A DNA stretch of 64,000 nt from Aphelocoma coerulescens (GCF_041296385.1 NC_091020.1:34111001-34175000); one strand, 5' to 3'; shown: positions 1 through 12,000, counted from the first letter of the stretch. The notes: generated by a model not told the origin, from the sequence alone. Program-made: numbers and translations.

Positions 1-522
1 ACATCCTGTGTGCATTTCCTCCCTTTTGCTCTGCAGAGGGTAAATTCTGCCTCCTGCTTTAATAATGGGCTGAAAAAGGGAGGAAATTGGAGCTCAAATG
101 CTACTTCAGGGTCTCAGGTGCACTTTGGCAGAGAACAGGAGAACATGTGGGGAAATTAATGTTTGATAGCAAAACTTGGAGCCTGGCAGTAAAAATGGAT
201 GAAGTCAGTGTTACCCTCCCAAAGTGGAATCATGAGCAGAACAGAACTTGGCTGTGCAAATCGGAGGGGAAAAGTAATTGAAAGTAATACTTTGTTCTGG
301 GAATACTTGTAACTTATCCCAGAAATACTTTGCATTTCAGTGGCTTTTTATTGACTACCTGTTCTCTGAAATAAATGAACCTGCCTGATTCCTGCCAAAG
401 GCGTGATGAATTTAATTTGCTTCAACCTTTTTCAGTCATTCCTGAAGCACTTGCAATTAACCTGACTGCTGCTTGTACATTTTATATTCTATTATATTTA
501 TATTTTATGCTCCTGCCTGCAG

Positions 523-850
523 TATAAACAGAATGCTCTGACTGCAGTGCAGCGAATGGTGGAGGCTGAGGCTATTGCCAGGGATGCTCATCAATATTAT
601 TTAATGATACTCGTGATAATTTGCAGAAGGAAGAGTCGTGCTCAGGTAAAGAGTTGGGATTCTCTGCTCTCTTTGCAGGGGCACCAGTGAAGAAGAAGCA
701 GTTCTGAAAACAAACAAGCAGGTTTATTCCCTGCTGCTTCGTGCCACTGCCAACAAGGGGCTGTCCCTGCTGGAGCGCACGGAGCTCATCCTGAGTTTGC
801 TGGAGCAGCTGGCTCCAAGGAACGCCGAAGGCAATCCTGGAATGCAGTGA
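523..850 (+). CDS. Probable 3'-terminal coding exon(s) of EDRF1 (partial)
   Basis: The last exon is best supported at 679-850. A strong pyrimidine-rich acceptor ending TTTGCAG at 672-678 precedes an open frame of 57 codons ending in TGA at 848-850. The peptide contains KQVYSLLLRATANKG and ERTELILSLLEQL, which look like amphipathic helices. A second possible exon starts after an AG at 521-522 and reads YKQNALTAVQRMVEAEAIAR; its best donor, at 646, would leave an intron of only 33 bases. The two pieces do not join in one frame. The name EDRF1 (erythroid differentiation regulatory factor 1) rests on synteny: in human it is the plus-strand gene on this side of UROS. I could not confirm it by sequence. 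The upstream exons lie outside the window. Confidence 0.4.
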
Positions 851-1490
851 GGGCAGCGCTGCGGAGCTGCAGCACCAGTGCCTTGCTGGGAGCACTGGGG
901 GTGTTCCCATGGGATGTTTGTGTTTATTGACGGTGAGTTCTCACCACTGTTGTTCCATTGGAATCTGGGAAAGCACAGGGATTCTTTTTTATCCCCACAA
1001 AGCCCTCCTTGTTCGTCTCCCAGCGTTTCTTTGTTTGAAATGCCAGTTTGGAGTTTCTGGAGATAAAAATGTAACTTTTTCACCACAGGGAAATTGTCGA
1101 TTTTTCTCTTGCAGTGATACCCATGTTTTGCATAAAGATGTAACCTCACAGCTGCTCTGCTTTGGTATTTAATGAAATGTGTTTTGTAAGCAGGGCTGCA
1201 CTGGAACACTTTCCCTGCTAAAGGCAGCCCAAGCTGTACCAGGAGATTTCTGTGGAATATGTGGATGCACTTCTTAATCCCAGGGAGGATCCTGCACAAA
1301 AACCTGTGCCTTTCTAGCTTTGATGTGACTCTTGCAATTTATCAGCCATCTCTGGGATTTTGTTTTGGAAAGTGAATGGTTTCAGCTGTGTTGGAATTGA
1401 TCAAGAATAGTATTACCTTTTTCAGACTTGAAACTGTGAATAAAGGAGAGGATATTTTTAAATAAAAGTTTATTTATTAAATATAAACTC
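851..1490 (+). other. Probable 3' UTR of the EDRF1-like gene with poly(A) signals
   Basis: This stretch follows the TGA at 848-850 and holds no recognised coding sequence. AATAAA occurs at 1439-1444 and again at 1461-1466, which would end a 3' UTR of about 600 bases. The second signal lies next to a minus-strand AATAAA (TTTATT on the plus strand at 1469-1474), so the same AT-rich patch could also end a long UROS transcript arriving from the other side. Confidence 0.4.
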
Positions 1491-2921
1491 ATCAGTCTGC
1501 CTTGTTCTTCTTGGTATGACCCTCCTCAGAGCAGCAAACTGCTCAACAGAATTAAAACTATTTGAAAGACAGAAAAAAAATCTGTAAACTCCAACCTAAC
1601 ACTGAGTGGGGTCTTACCTCAGCATGTGAGGATTGATTTTTGTAAATATGTATCATTTGAAGGTAACATTTTCCAGAATATAACATCTGCAGTCCTGATG
1701 TTCTTCTACAAATAAATGTGGTTCATACTGCATGGTAACAGTATAAACCACTTCATGTAAAGGTAGAAATGGGTTTTGCATGCATGCATATGGAACTAGA
1801 TGAGTGTTGAAGTCCCTTCCAACCCAAACCAGCATGGGATTCTGTGATCTTCCAGCAGTTTGTATCTTTCTAAGATTCCATTTCATCCTGAGAAAGGGAA
1901 GTGTTTCATAAGCCAGACACTTGTCCTGCTGTGCCCCATGTGACTGATGAAAGCACTCTGGAATTAAGTTTATAGGAACAGAACTGGCCTCAGGTTCCCT
2001 CTTGTTCCAGGTGTGGAGCCTCTCACCTGGTTGGAAATTCAGGTCCCATCCTCAGACTTTAACTGAACTGTGCAGCAACTGAGGGTTTCTCTGTTAATTC
2101 AGGAACCTCAGCACTGTGTTAGCAACACAAATGACTTTCAGGAGGATTATAAATGAGTATATTATGATTCAAATCTCCTGTGAAGCCGCTGGCATTAGCT
2201 GGAGGGAGCGTTAGTGCTAAATAGGATTATTTTTCCCCTTTCAGAGATAAACAATTAAAGCATAAACCACATCCAAAACAGACAACTCTAACACCATTAT
2301 TAACTCTGCTAAGCCAGTTTATTTCCCTGTTAATAAATCCTCCTTCTTTACAGGAACAGAAACCAAAACCTCATTTTTAAGACTCTACTGTCAGGGTAAC
2401 AAGGGGCAACAACTGACCTGAATTAGCCCCACACAGTGCAACTCCACTGCAAGAATTCTCCTACTCTACTAAGAATCTACAATCACCATTTTTACTTGAA
2501 AAGCAGAACAACCACCAAATTTACAAAAGAAAATACTTCACTGGCATATGGGGGTTTTTCCTACAAAAGAAGATGTGCAATTTAAACTGATCATACAGAG
2601 CAATTCAAAGCCAGCCTATGTGCTGGGGGATACCTGAGGTGAGGTGTGGGACTGATTTCAGTGTCTCAGTGTTCACAGCTGCTTTTCAAGGATAAAATGC
2701 TCACAGTGCACACACAAGGAGAGGGAATAGCTGGATGCTGTGAAGGATGCTGGACAGATTCTGGATTTCTTAGATATTTAGGTGCAACCTTCTCACACCC
2801 ATCCCTGCCCAGGACAGTGCTGCATATTCCCAAAAAAACACTTTCTTGCAGGACAACAGCTCTGCAAATTAGAAAACCCCTCTGAGAGCACCATATTCAC
2901 CTTTGTGGGCAGGCTGGGCTC
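1491..2921. other. Gap between the EDRF1-like gene and UROS; UROS 3' UTR lies here
   Basis: No coding exon is recognised. A CR1 fragment occupies about 1783-1850. The UROS stop is at 2922, so this stretch contains its 3' UTR. A minus-strand AATAAA (plus TTTATT) at 2318-2323 would give a UTR of about 600 bases, and another at 1469-1474 would give about 1.45 kb. In human this gap holds MMP21, but no metalloproteinase-like peptide appears in any frame here. Confidence 0.45.
1783..1850 (+). mobile_element. CR1 LINE 3'-end fragment
   Basis: The block has the CR1 3' signature: GAAGTCCCTTCCAACCCAAA followed by a degenerate 'attctgtgatc' tail. It is short and 5'-truncated, as most avian CR1 copies are. 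It lies in the gap between the EDRF1-like gene and UROS. Confidence 0.7.
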
Positions 2922-5900
2922 TCAGTGGGGCACAGAACAGTTGTGTGGGTGCAGGGCTCTGTGGATGCCAGCAGCCAGGTCCTGGGGCGTGGGGCTCCCT
3001 GCAGTGCAGCTCACGGCGATCCCGGCGGCTTCCAGGGCCTGGGCCGTGGTGGGACCGATGGCAGCAAACTGCAGGGACAACATTTACACTGTGAATGGTC
3101 AGGCAGGTCTGTGTCCTCACAGCTCAGCTTCCTGAGCAGCTCAGGCTGAGGAGCTGCAGTATTAAAAGCCACCCATCAATGGCAGCTACTTAGAAACAAC
3201 TTAGGGAAGATGAATATTTATTTATCTTGCCATTACAAACACGGAAAGCTCTGAGTCCCATGGAACAGGGAAAGTGAGAGGAATTTTAATCAGCTGCAGC
3301 CTGGTGCAGGCAGTGACTACTCACACTTTCACATCACTAAGAGGAAATGAAGTCTATCCCAATGGAGATGGGGGAAGTTGGTTGGGGAAAACATTCCAGG
3401 TGAAAACAATTTCTTTTTTAAAATCCAGCCCCAGGCCAGGTTGGATGAGGTTGGAGCAAGCTGGTCTAGTGGAAGGTGTCCCTGGCCATGGCAAGGGGGT
3501 GGAACCAAGATGGGTTTTAAGGTCCTTTGCAACCTAAACCATGCTGGGATTCTATAATTCTATATAATAACATCTGTATTTGCTATAAACTGGGGTTTTC
3601 TTCAGAGAAATAAACACAAACCAAAGAGAAAATCAAGGTTTGCAGTGGTTGTAACAGCCCTTCTATCCCATTTGCCCACCCAAAATTTACTGCCTTTTGC
3701 ATTCCACCATGTTCAAGAGAGGATACCTTGACTTGGTTGATCAAATCCCCTGAAAGCTTCTGGATGTGCTGGAGGCAGAATTTGACACCAGACGGGCTGA
3801 AGAACACGATGCTTGCAGGGATCCCCTGGGTGAAAGCAAGCAGAGACTGGCACAGCTCCCTCCCTCATCCAGCACTGTCAGTGCCCTGGCACCTGGTGAC
3901 AGGACTTCCCAGTGCCAGAGGGCAGGGATAGATGGGAGATTGGGAAGGAATTGTTCCCTGGGAGGGTGGGCAGGCCCTGGCACAGGGTGCCCAGAGCAGC
4001 TGGGGCTGCCCCTGGATCCCTGGCAGTGCCCAAGGCCAGGCTGGACATTGGGGCTGGGAGCAGCCTGGGACAGTGGGAAGTGTCCCTGCCCATGGCAGGG
4101 GGTGGGACTGGATGGACTTTAAGGTTCCTTCCAACCCAGGCCATTCCATGTTTCTATAATTGTATCATCCTGTGATGGAGGCTCCTACAAATGGAAAATT
4201 CAGAAAGCCAATCTTGAAAAATTAAAAACGATTACTTTTACACAAACCATGTAGGGCAGATTACTGCTGATTCTGGTTTGAGATACACAGCTAAGATACC
4301 CAGTGATATTTCAATTACACTACTTCCAAAAAAGGAGTATTCTGGGAGGCACTGTCACCTCCCTCGGAAAATCCCAAACCACATCAGTGTCCAGTACCTG
4401 CTGGGAGAAGTAACTGCTCAAAGACTCCTGCAGATCAGGGTGTTGGGTTGTTTGATAAACAGTGAGGCTTTCCAGGGGTATGCCTGCAATCACCATATGC
4501 AGTCATAATTAATGAATTCATTAATTTCTATTATTTCATTTCAGCACTCACAACATCCTAATTGCACTGAAGTTTAACTATTTTAGGCTAAAAAGACAGC
4601 TCTGTGAAGGATTTGCATGCCCAGAGCTGTGGGCAGCCATCCAAGCTCCCAGTGTTTACTCCCATCCTCTCACTTCACAGCAAGTTCCACTTCTCCCAGT
4701 TTGATTCACAAGCTTTAGATACAACTTTTCTCATCACTGACTAATTAAAATGAGTCTCCAGGGGAAGTTCAACCTTTTTCTCTAAGCACTGTAGGAAGTA
4801 CTTCTCTTTTCAGGGCTCCACAAGGAAATAGGAGAGCTGAGGAATTGGGTTTCTCTCCTGTAAACACACAAACAGGAACTTTAATTAACTCAGGCCTCTA
4901 ATAAAGAGTAAATGTGACTTAATACATTTTAAAGGTATCAAATGCTGATTTATCACCAGAAACACAGCTCTAAGGGGACTGAAAACATCTGCAGTGCAGC
5001 TGCAGCCCCGATTCAGAGGACAGAGGCTACTTAGGAGGAACATTAAAAATATTCCATAACTAGAATATGAACATTGGCTAAAAAGAAGATAACTTCCTTT
5101 GTAGAAGGGCAAGGGGAAGAGAAATGCAGTTTATCTCCTCCTCAACACAACCTGCCTCAATTTTATATTTAAAATCTGTCCCGCTCAATAAATGACAGAG
5201 CTCTTTCTATATAAAAGACTATTCAGGCAGACAAAGAAAAGGACAATACTGTGCTGAGAAGTTTCAGTCTATCTGCAATTCCATTTTCTTAATTCCCCAA
5301 GGAAAAAGGATTCTGGTTGCACTGCTGGGGTGGGAGTGGATATCCTCAGTTGCTTTTGTCAAATGAGGAATTTAACAGAGGACTTGCTTTGCACAGTTTT
5401 GGCATTTTCTATAAATAAGAAACACAGAGAAAACTTCAAGATGAAATTCTACACAGACTGATACAGCTTTGCATTCAGCTTTCAAAAGAAATGAAATTAT
5501 TTTATTCCTAATTCAGATTTGTTAATACATTTTTAAGAGACAATTACTAGACAAAAATGCTTTCAAGTGCTGGAAGGAGATCCTTGTTTTATGTAAGCAG
5601 AGATTCCTTGGGGATAAAAAACAAAGGGCAGCAGTGTGAAAATCAAATGGAAAGACCCTTTTAGGAGTCAACCCAGACACACCTGAGTGTCCTGACTGCA
5701 CACTGAGGTTTTATTAGAAACCACAGCTATGCTTCAATTAAAATTAAAAATTAGAGGAAGAATGAACTTGGCTCAGAATGTAAAAAATATTTTAAAAAAT
5801 AAGATAAAATCAAAATACTTCAGCATCAATTCTCCTGAAATTCATGTCACTCATCTGAAATATCAGTGTGATACCTGTAAACAAACACCAATTCTTTTGG

Positions 5901-8900
5901 CACAGAAAAATTCCTTGGTAGGCCTGAACAACACAACAAGGATTGGGATCTCCTGCTTCTGTAGCCAAATATTTGCCTTGAGGAGAGTAAAGCCAGCCAG
6001 TTCTGGAGTATAAATTCCTTTATTTCCCAACCCCTTAAATTGAAGTGGGTACCAAAGCACAAAAGCTGACAACAAAAAATATCTCATTATTTCAGCTTTT
6101 ATTTTTATTCTGACCATAACCTCTCATGATGTAAGAAATTCAGAGCTGTTCTTCTCATTTACTTATTTCATGCACAAACAAAAATGAATTTATACATAAC
6201 AGGGAACATGAGGTAATTTAATCTGTACTTCCAATATTGTTATAAAGCACTTGATCAGCTGAGAGCATATAAATATGCACAGCCCAATAAATCTTTGAGG
6301 ATGTTTCTATGTCTCAACAACAAACAGGTTCCAGTGACTGAAATTCACTGCTTGGTTCATTTTTTTCACCTTCACACAACACAATAAACAGGTATCTCTC
6401 TTGTCTTTCTGCTCAAAAAAAAATCCCTGGCAAATATTAATTCATGACCAGAAGTAGATTGTCCAGCACTAAAAAATCAGCTGAAACCATTCTTTGCTTT
6501 TATACTGCTGAACAGGGGAGATGGGTAATTCTTTACTTATGACATATTTGTGTTGTAAGTATTTTTAATTTTCAGAATTTATTATTTAATCTTGTGTTGG
6601 CAACTATAATTTTTATCATTAAATATTCCCTAGAGTTGAAGTATTGTATTTGTCAGTGAATTAGAGAGCATTGTGCCCAGCAAAAACAATCCTTGCCAGC
6701 TCCAATCCCACTTTTCTTTTCCCTGTAAATCTCTGCTCCTGTGCAGCCTTTGCTCAGCAGCTCTCTCACATCAGTACAAAACTTCAGCCTCTTTTTTCAC
6801 AGCTTCTACTGAGCCATCCACTCAAAAAATAAGCAGCTCCTAAGTCTAAAAATCTTCCTTATTGCTACTGGAAATTTTAACAAATTATAGTAAAAGCAGA
6901 GGAAGTCAACTCATGGACTTTAAAAATCCCCCAATAATCTGATAATAGGTTGAGAAGCATTACAGATTTAACCATAACAAAATGGTTAAACAAACTTTAA
7001 TGCATCACTTTAACTTCTTCAAACCCACTCTGCTTTGGTGCTGAAAACCAGATCCCCCTGAAACCACAGGGTAATTTTGGGGAAAGCCATCAGCATTTAA
7101 ACCATCTGATTTAGCAGCAATTTCCAATCACTACAGCTCTGATCTTCCAGTAAAAAGAAACTTTTGCCAGCTGGCTCATATAGTATTTATTGATCAACTA
7201 GAAGGTCTAAGATTCCATGTAAATTAATATCTTGAATGTGGATTTTGAAGTATTTTTGCCCCACTGTGCACCTGATTTTACCTCTGGGGAATTCTGAAAT
7301 GATGGAAGGGACATCACCTTAATTTAACTACAACATTTTAGCCACTTACTTGAACAAATATATTCAGCTAATTTCTCAGCATTTCCAGACTTTTCTCCTT
7401 GTGGAAAAAGACCAATCTCTTCCACTAGAACCAAAAGCAGCAAAGAAAAAATACAGAAAGCAATGACAAAGATTCAGATTTCCTGTCACAGAAACCTGGG
7501 ATGAAAAGGGAGGCACAGCTTGATCCAAGCACACAAATAATTTGTGCACAATCTCAACCAGGTTAGAATCCCTTTCACCCAACTTCATTTCCAAAGGCAA
7601 TGACAAAACCACATGCAAATTAAGAACAAAGGGGTTTTTTTCTGTTTTGACCCAATTTTTCAAGCAGTGACCATCACATTACAACAAAAGGAGCAGAAAT
7701 CCAGAGGCTGGATTATATCCATGGATATCCTTAGATGGAGCATGGATAATTCTATTGTTTATATAATTACCTCTCTTCCAAATTATCCAGTTCTAAAATT
7801 TAAATTTTTTTCTGAGCACCCATGAACAGCAGCTGCTCCTCCAAAAATTGTACTTACAAGCCAGATTTAGCCAAGATTTCTTTCTTTAAACCCCAGCTTA
7901 CCTAAAGAAGCTGTAGCTTTTCCTACCACATATGTTGGTTTGATATTCCACATTTGTTTAAGAGATTTTGACCACGCTGAAAAACATTAAATTGTACTAA
8001 ATTAAATTAAATTTAAGCACAAGACAACAGAATGCGAATGCTAAATGACTATTTGGACTTCTGTTTAATCTACAAACACAGCAGAATAATAACTAAAACT
8101 CCACCACATATGCAGCAATCTGGATGTACCAATCCTAATGGATCAAAAATAGTTATACCAAATTTTTTATTATCTTGTTTTAAGCCAGAGCAGCAAAGGA
8201 CACTGAGTTTCTTTCTATTACTCCTGGAGGGGAAAAAAGAAATACAAACTACAACAGTAAAAATTAAAATCAGAAGGAAAAACCCAAGGATTTATTGCCT
8301 TTGAAAGGAACCCAAATAGGAACTACAGACTCATTTTATTATTAAAATATCTATTTCCCCAAGGTCCTAATCAAGATGAGGGATGAAAACTAAATAAGAG
8401 ATTACTTTTGACCTAAAATCTTAATATATTGTCCTCTGCTGCTGCAAATGCTACAAAAAGCTGAGGGTCTCTGCATTTACTGCTTACTCAAGGGTGTAAC
8501 CTTACTCACAGGACATTGATTTGTCCACAGCCCAAAAATGAGCAGATAAAGTAGAAATTCCATGCCAGAATCACCCAGCATAAGAATTTGGAAGAGTTTA
8601 CAAGGACTTGACATTTCACTGTGATGGGTATTTCCATTTAGCAGGATTCTTCCTCACTGCTGGCTTTTAGGCATCAGCACTTCATGCATCAGCACTTCCT
8701 CAGCATTTTCTAGCTAATAATTAATTCACTTGAGAAATTTCTTATTCAAGCCAGAGAAATCCCTTTTTCTGCAGCATTTCATACGAATTATACAGGCACA
8801 AAAGTAAGGGCCAGTTTTTATGAGATGATCTTCTCTTTAAGGGAGGGAAGCAGTTAGCAAGCAAACCAGGCACTGCAGCAAAATATTCCTTATGCATGAG

Positions 8901-10404
8901 AGAAACAGAGCTAAAAAAGCTTTCACTAATTAGTAATTTGCACCAAAAGCTCCTTCCTTTCATTTTCAATTATGGAAAACACAACCCTTAAAAGCTCAAT
9001 GTAGCATGAGCCCTTTATGAGACCAGAAGAACTGTGAGATACAGTTTTCTTTACAAAAGCCATGCTCCAAATATCTACTGGTGGGTGAAATAAAATTCAA
9101 TAAAATCCAAACTGCACAAGATGCTGAAAGAAAAAGACCAAGGAACATCAATATGTACTTGCCTTCTTTTTTATTCTTCTCTTTTAAACACATCTTGATG
9201 GCTTCTAATGCTCTTGGACTGGTAAAAACTAGGCCTCCATAGCACTCTGGATGAGAAAGCTACTTAGAAACAGCAAATTTAAGAAGTGAAAAAAAAAAAA
9301 ATTAATCAGTAAATTAATTTAAAAAATAAGTTGATCAATTATTTATAACCTGGTGATGAACAGAAGAGCTTCAGTAACTGTCTGAAATGCCCCAGGACTT
9401 GTGACAATTTATGGTCACACAACTCAGATGGGAATTCTGTCTGACAAACTTAATTCTTTAACGAGCAGGGGTGAAGTCCCTGATGTTGTACATGGAGTTT
9501 TATTGTACAAAGCTGGTTTGTGACAACACAAAGTACCACAAAGAGAATGATTAAATGGGATCCTGGCAACCAAGTCCTGTTGGAAATAAGACAAGGGAAA
9601 GACTTTAAACCTTACCTTCTCAAATAAGCTGTCAAGAGAGATGAATTCAAATGACAGAACTGGGATCAGCGTTGCTTCCAAGCTGTATGATCCTAATTCC
9701 TGTCAAGAAAAGGTTTGCAGCTCTTGAAATAAGTTTCAAACAGCATTTTTTAGTTAGTTATTTAATATTACAACATATTCTTAAACAAATAGCTGTGGGA
9801 CTGTGGCCTCCTGAGGTACAGGAGACACCAGCACATAACTCTGGAGTCCCCAGGTGCCCACCCAGTCCTGCAAATATCCCTGTACATTACATCTCTGTAA
9901 TTCTGTCAATAGGCTTCCTCTAAAGAAATAATCCTCCTATAGCAGGAATTCTTACTCTTATGAGTAAGATTTACTCACATGACCAAGGGCAGTAGCAGAA
10001 GGGACCCCAGCATCAGGTAACCTCTATTTCACATCACAGTCCCAGTAAAAAGACAAAGAATTTCTGTAAACTTAGTTCTGTCCATATGAACATCATCAAT
10101 ATTAATTATTTCAAATGAAACTGCTATAGTATCAGCACTTTACTGAGAGCTTTACAAGAAATTCAGTACAAATGTCCCAAAACTAATATTTTTTGCAGGA
10201 AGGGCACATTTTCTGGGGTACTTTTAGCATAATTTCAGACATGCACTCCTAATATTAAGGACCTTTTCCCACTTGAAACAGTTGCATTCATACTTAATAA
10301 AGAAGTGACACATTTTTTTAGTTTTCCTAAAGTTTACTCACTTTAATGTAGGGATCTGGTCCTGAATCTTTGTCTTTGGGATCCTTCAGCAGCAGAACCT
10401 TCAT
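2922..10404 (-). CDS. UROS: Uroporphyrinogen-III synthase, complete, nine coding exons
   Basis: UROS cyclises hydroxymethylbilane to uroporphyrinogen III with inversion of ring D, the fourth step of cytosolic haem synthesis. Coding exons in transcript order: 10404-10342, 9699-9616, 9259-9163, 7976-7902, 7424-7350, 4857-4774, 4483-4398, 3825-3727 and 3068-2922. They total 810 bases and join without a frame break to 269 residues (human 265). The start is [20 protein letters not shown] and the end is HNCSVPH. Family landmarks include [13 protein letters not shown] near residue 36, Cys73 (the residue hit by the common human porphyria allele), LLFPCG, LTVYQT with Tyr169, FFSPSG with Ser198 and IGPTTA with Thr229. 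The acceptor of the start exon places its 5' end at 10431, so at least one 5' non-coding exon lies upstream, probably in the CpG-rich region shared with BCCIP. Intron 3 has a GC donor. Confidence 0.95.
3430..3566 (+). mobile_element. CR1 LINE 3'-end fragment in UROS intron 8
   Basis: It carries the CR1 order 'ggaaggtgtccctggccatgg', 'gggggtggaacc' and 'aaggtcctttgcaacctaaacc', then the terminal octamer-like 'ggattctataattctata'. It is antisense to UROS, between the exons at 3727 and 3068. Confidence 0.8.
3955..4172 (+). mobile_element. CR1 LINE 3'-end fragment in UROS intron 7
   Basis: It contains 'gcccaaggccaggctggaca', 'tgcccatggcagggggtggg' and 'aaggttccttccaacccagg', then 'tttctataattgta'. 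This is a longer copy, antisense to UROS. It begins within about 130 bases of the exon at 3727-3825. Confidence 0.8.
4858..7349 (-). other. UROS intron 5, no other feature recognised
   Basis: This 2.5-kb intron separates the exons ending ...AEYICS and beginning [10 protein letters not shown]. It is AT-rich with chance open frames on both strands, none resembling a protein family. I see no RNA gene and no CR1 signature in it. Confidence 0.6.
9161..9162 (-). other. UROS: GC 5' splice site of UROS intron 3
   Basis: On the minus strand the exon ends AAGAAG and the intron begins GCAAGT. Using this GC leaves the exon with 97 bases and phase 1, exactly what the next exon (starting at 7976, CGTGGTC) needs to read [10 protein letters not shown]. 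The only nearby GT is four bases further in and would break the frame. Confidence 0.85.
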
Positions 10405-10431
10405 TGTTCACCAAGGAAACACAGCAGAACC

Positions 10432-11764
10432 CTGAAATACAAGAATGGAATTTATCTACATTAGATCTGAGGACTTTTTTACTCCAACAGTGACTTTAAC
10501 AGCTCCAAGAACTCAGTTGCTACCAGTTGTACTGCTCCTTACACAATGAGTAAGCACTTAGTGTGCATTCTCTGGGCAGGAGCATCCACCCTGATAAGGG
10601 CAGAAAATAATATGCTGCCTTTAGATAGCACTGCTCGAGGAAGAGGCTCCAATGAAACTCATCAAGGGGAACACATTTTAAAGAATATTTGGTAAAAGCA
10701 GTAACAAGCCCTACAACGACAGCATGTTCTGCAATGGAATCATCGCCTCTCCATTAAAAAGTTATTTATTCTATTAATTTCCATGTTTGCTTTCCCCCTC
10801 TGCTCATCAAAATGAGTACGCAAAGATATTGGTTTAATTTGATGCATTTGGGGTCTCACCCTTTTCAAAAAGGTTTTTTAAAAATTCAATGTATGTGTGT
10901 CTATATGCACACATTTATACATCTATAATAACATAGATAATATTCATATGCCTTCTCTGATACTCTAGGAAACAAGGCAGGATTGAAAACATCTATTCTG
11001 ACATTAAAATGAAAGATGATCGTTCTCAGTTCCTTAAAAGCTGACTTTGGGGCTAAATTCAGAGTTACAAAACATAAGCAAATACACCAATAATACAAAC
11101 AGAAATCCACTTTCTTAGAGCACACTGACCCTGATTATCACTGTGGTACATTCCTGATAGATTACACACATAGGAAAATTCATCTGAATTCTTTCCCTGG
11201 ATATCAGTATTCAAATTTTGGCAATGACCTAAGTGCCCCCAGAGCAAACACAGCTTTCAAAATAAAAACAAAAAGTAAACACGGGCGTGTTTACTTTAAC
11301 GGGAACACGAAAATTTGAACCTACTTGAATTGTATTTACAAAGCTGGAATTACATCCCAAGGCTCTGTGCCTCGCATTTCTTCTGGCTGGCCAATGCTCT
11401 TCTTTCCATGGCCTCATTAACACGCACCTTTCTTCATAAATTAGACACAAAGTGTTAAATGGAACACGTTCCACACAACTGAGGCTTGATCATTAATGAC
11501 CATTTCTCCAGTGCTTAGGACATTTCAACGCATTTTCCCGATCGGTATTTTTTATAAAGACCAGAATCACGTTGTGCTTACTGTGCTCTCTTTATCACCC
11601 CTTTCTGCTGGTTTGTCTGGAATTATCCAGGGAATTTGGCTCACGGGAAGCCGGGACACAACTTTTAGAGCAAGCAGCGGGCGCCTGATTCCTGTTTCAG
11701 CTGGCAATTTTTACTAACGCTAGTTTTTACTTACAGTAATTTTTGCTAATGTCGGCGATGCTCA
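10432..11764 (-). other. 5' non-coding part of UROS (intron 1) with candidate control sites
   Basis: The stretch lies between the acceptor of the UROS start exon (10431) and the CpG-rich promoter. No coding exon is recognised. It holds a GATAAG motif at 10593-10598 and a 26-bp forkhead-type palindrome at 11272-11297. In mammals an erythroid promoter of UROS lies just upstream of its start exon, so control sites here would be plausible, but that is inference. Confidence 0.4.
11272..11297. repeat. 26-bp perfect palindrome with paired GTAAACA / TGTTTAC
   Basis: Twelve-base arms (AAAGTAAACACG and its exact reverse complement) flank a GG spacer. Each arm holds GTAAACA, the core recognised by forkhead (FOX) proteins. 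It lies about 1 kb from the BCCIP start codon, inside the UROS 5' region. Whether it is bound is not known. Confidence 0.6.
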
Positions 11765-11950
11765 GGACACTCTTTGAAAAGCACAGAATCCCAGAACCAC
11801 CGAGGGTGGAAAAGCCCTCCAGGATCATCGAGCCCGAGCTGTGCCCGATGCCCACCTTGTCCCCATCCCAGAGCCCTGAGTGCCACGTCCAGCGCTTCCT
11901 CGGACACCTGCAGGGATGGGCACTCCAACCCTCCCTGGGCAGCCCGATTT
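11765..11950 (-). mobile_element. CR1-like LINE fragment beside the UROS/BCCIP promoter
   Basis: On the plus strand it begins 'cacagaatcccagaaccacc', keeps 'ggaaaagccctccaggatca' and 'acctgcagggatgggcactc', and ends near 'ccctgggcagcccgattt'. This order is that of a reverse-oriented CR1 3' end. It ends where the 20-bp tandem repeat starts. Confidence 0.65.
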
Positions 11951-12000
11951 AACTCCTGACAGCCCGATTTAATTCCTGACAGCCCGATTTAATTCCTGAC
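11941..12000. repeat. Three exact-length 20-bp tandem repeats at the promoter edge
   Basis: The unit AGCCCGATTTAATTCCTGAC occurs three times head to tail, with one base different in the first copy (AACTCC). The first 10 bases overlap the end of the adjacent CR1-like fragment, suggesting the array grew from the end of that insertion. Confidence 0.9.
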
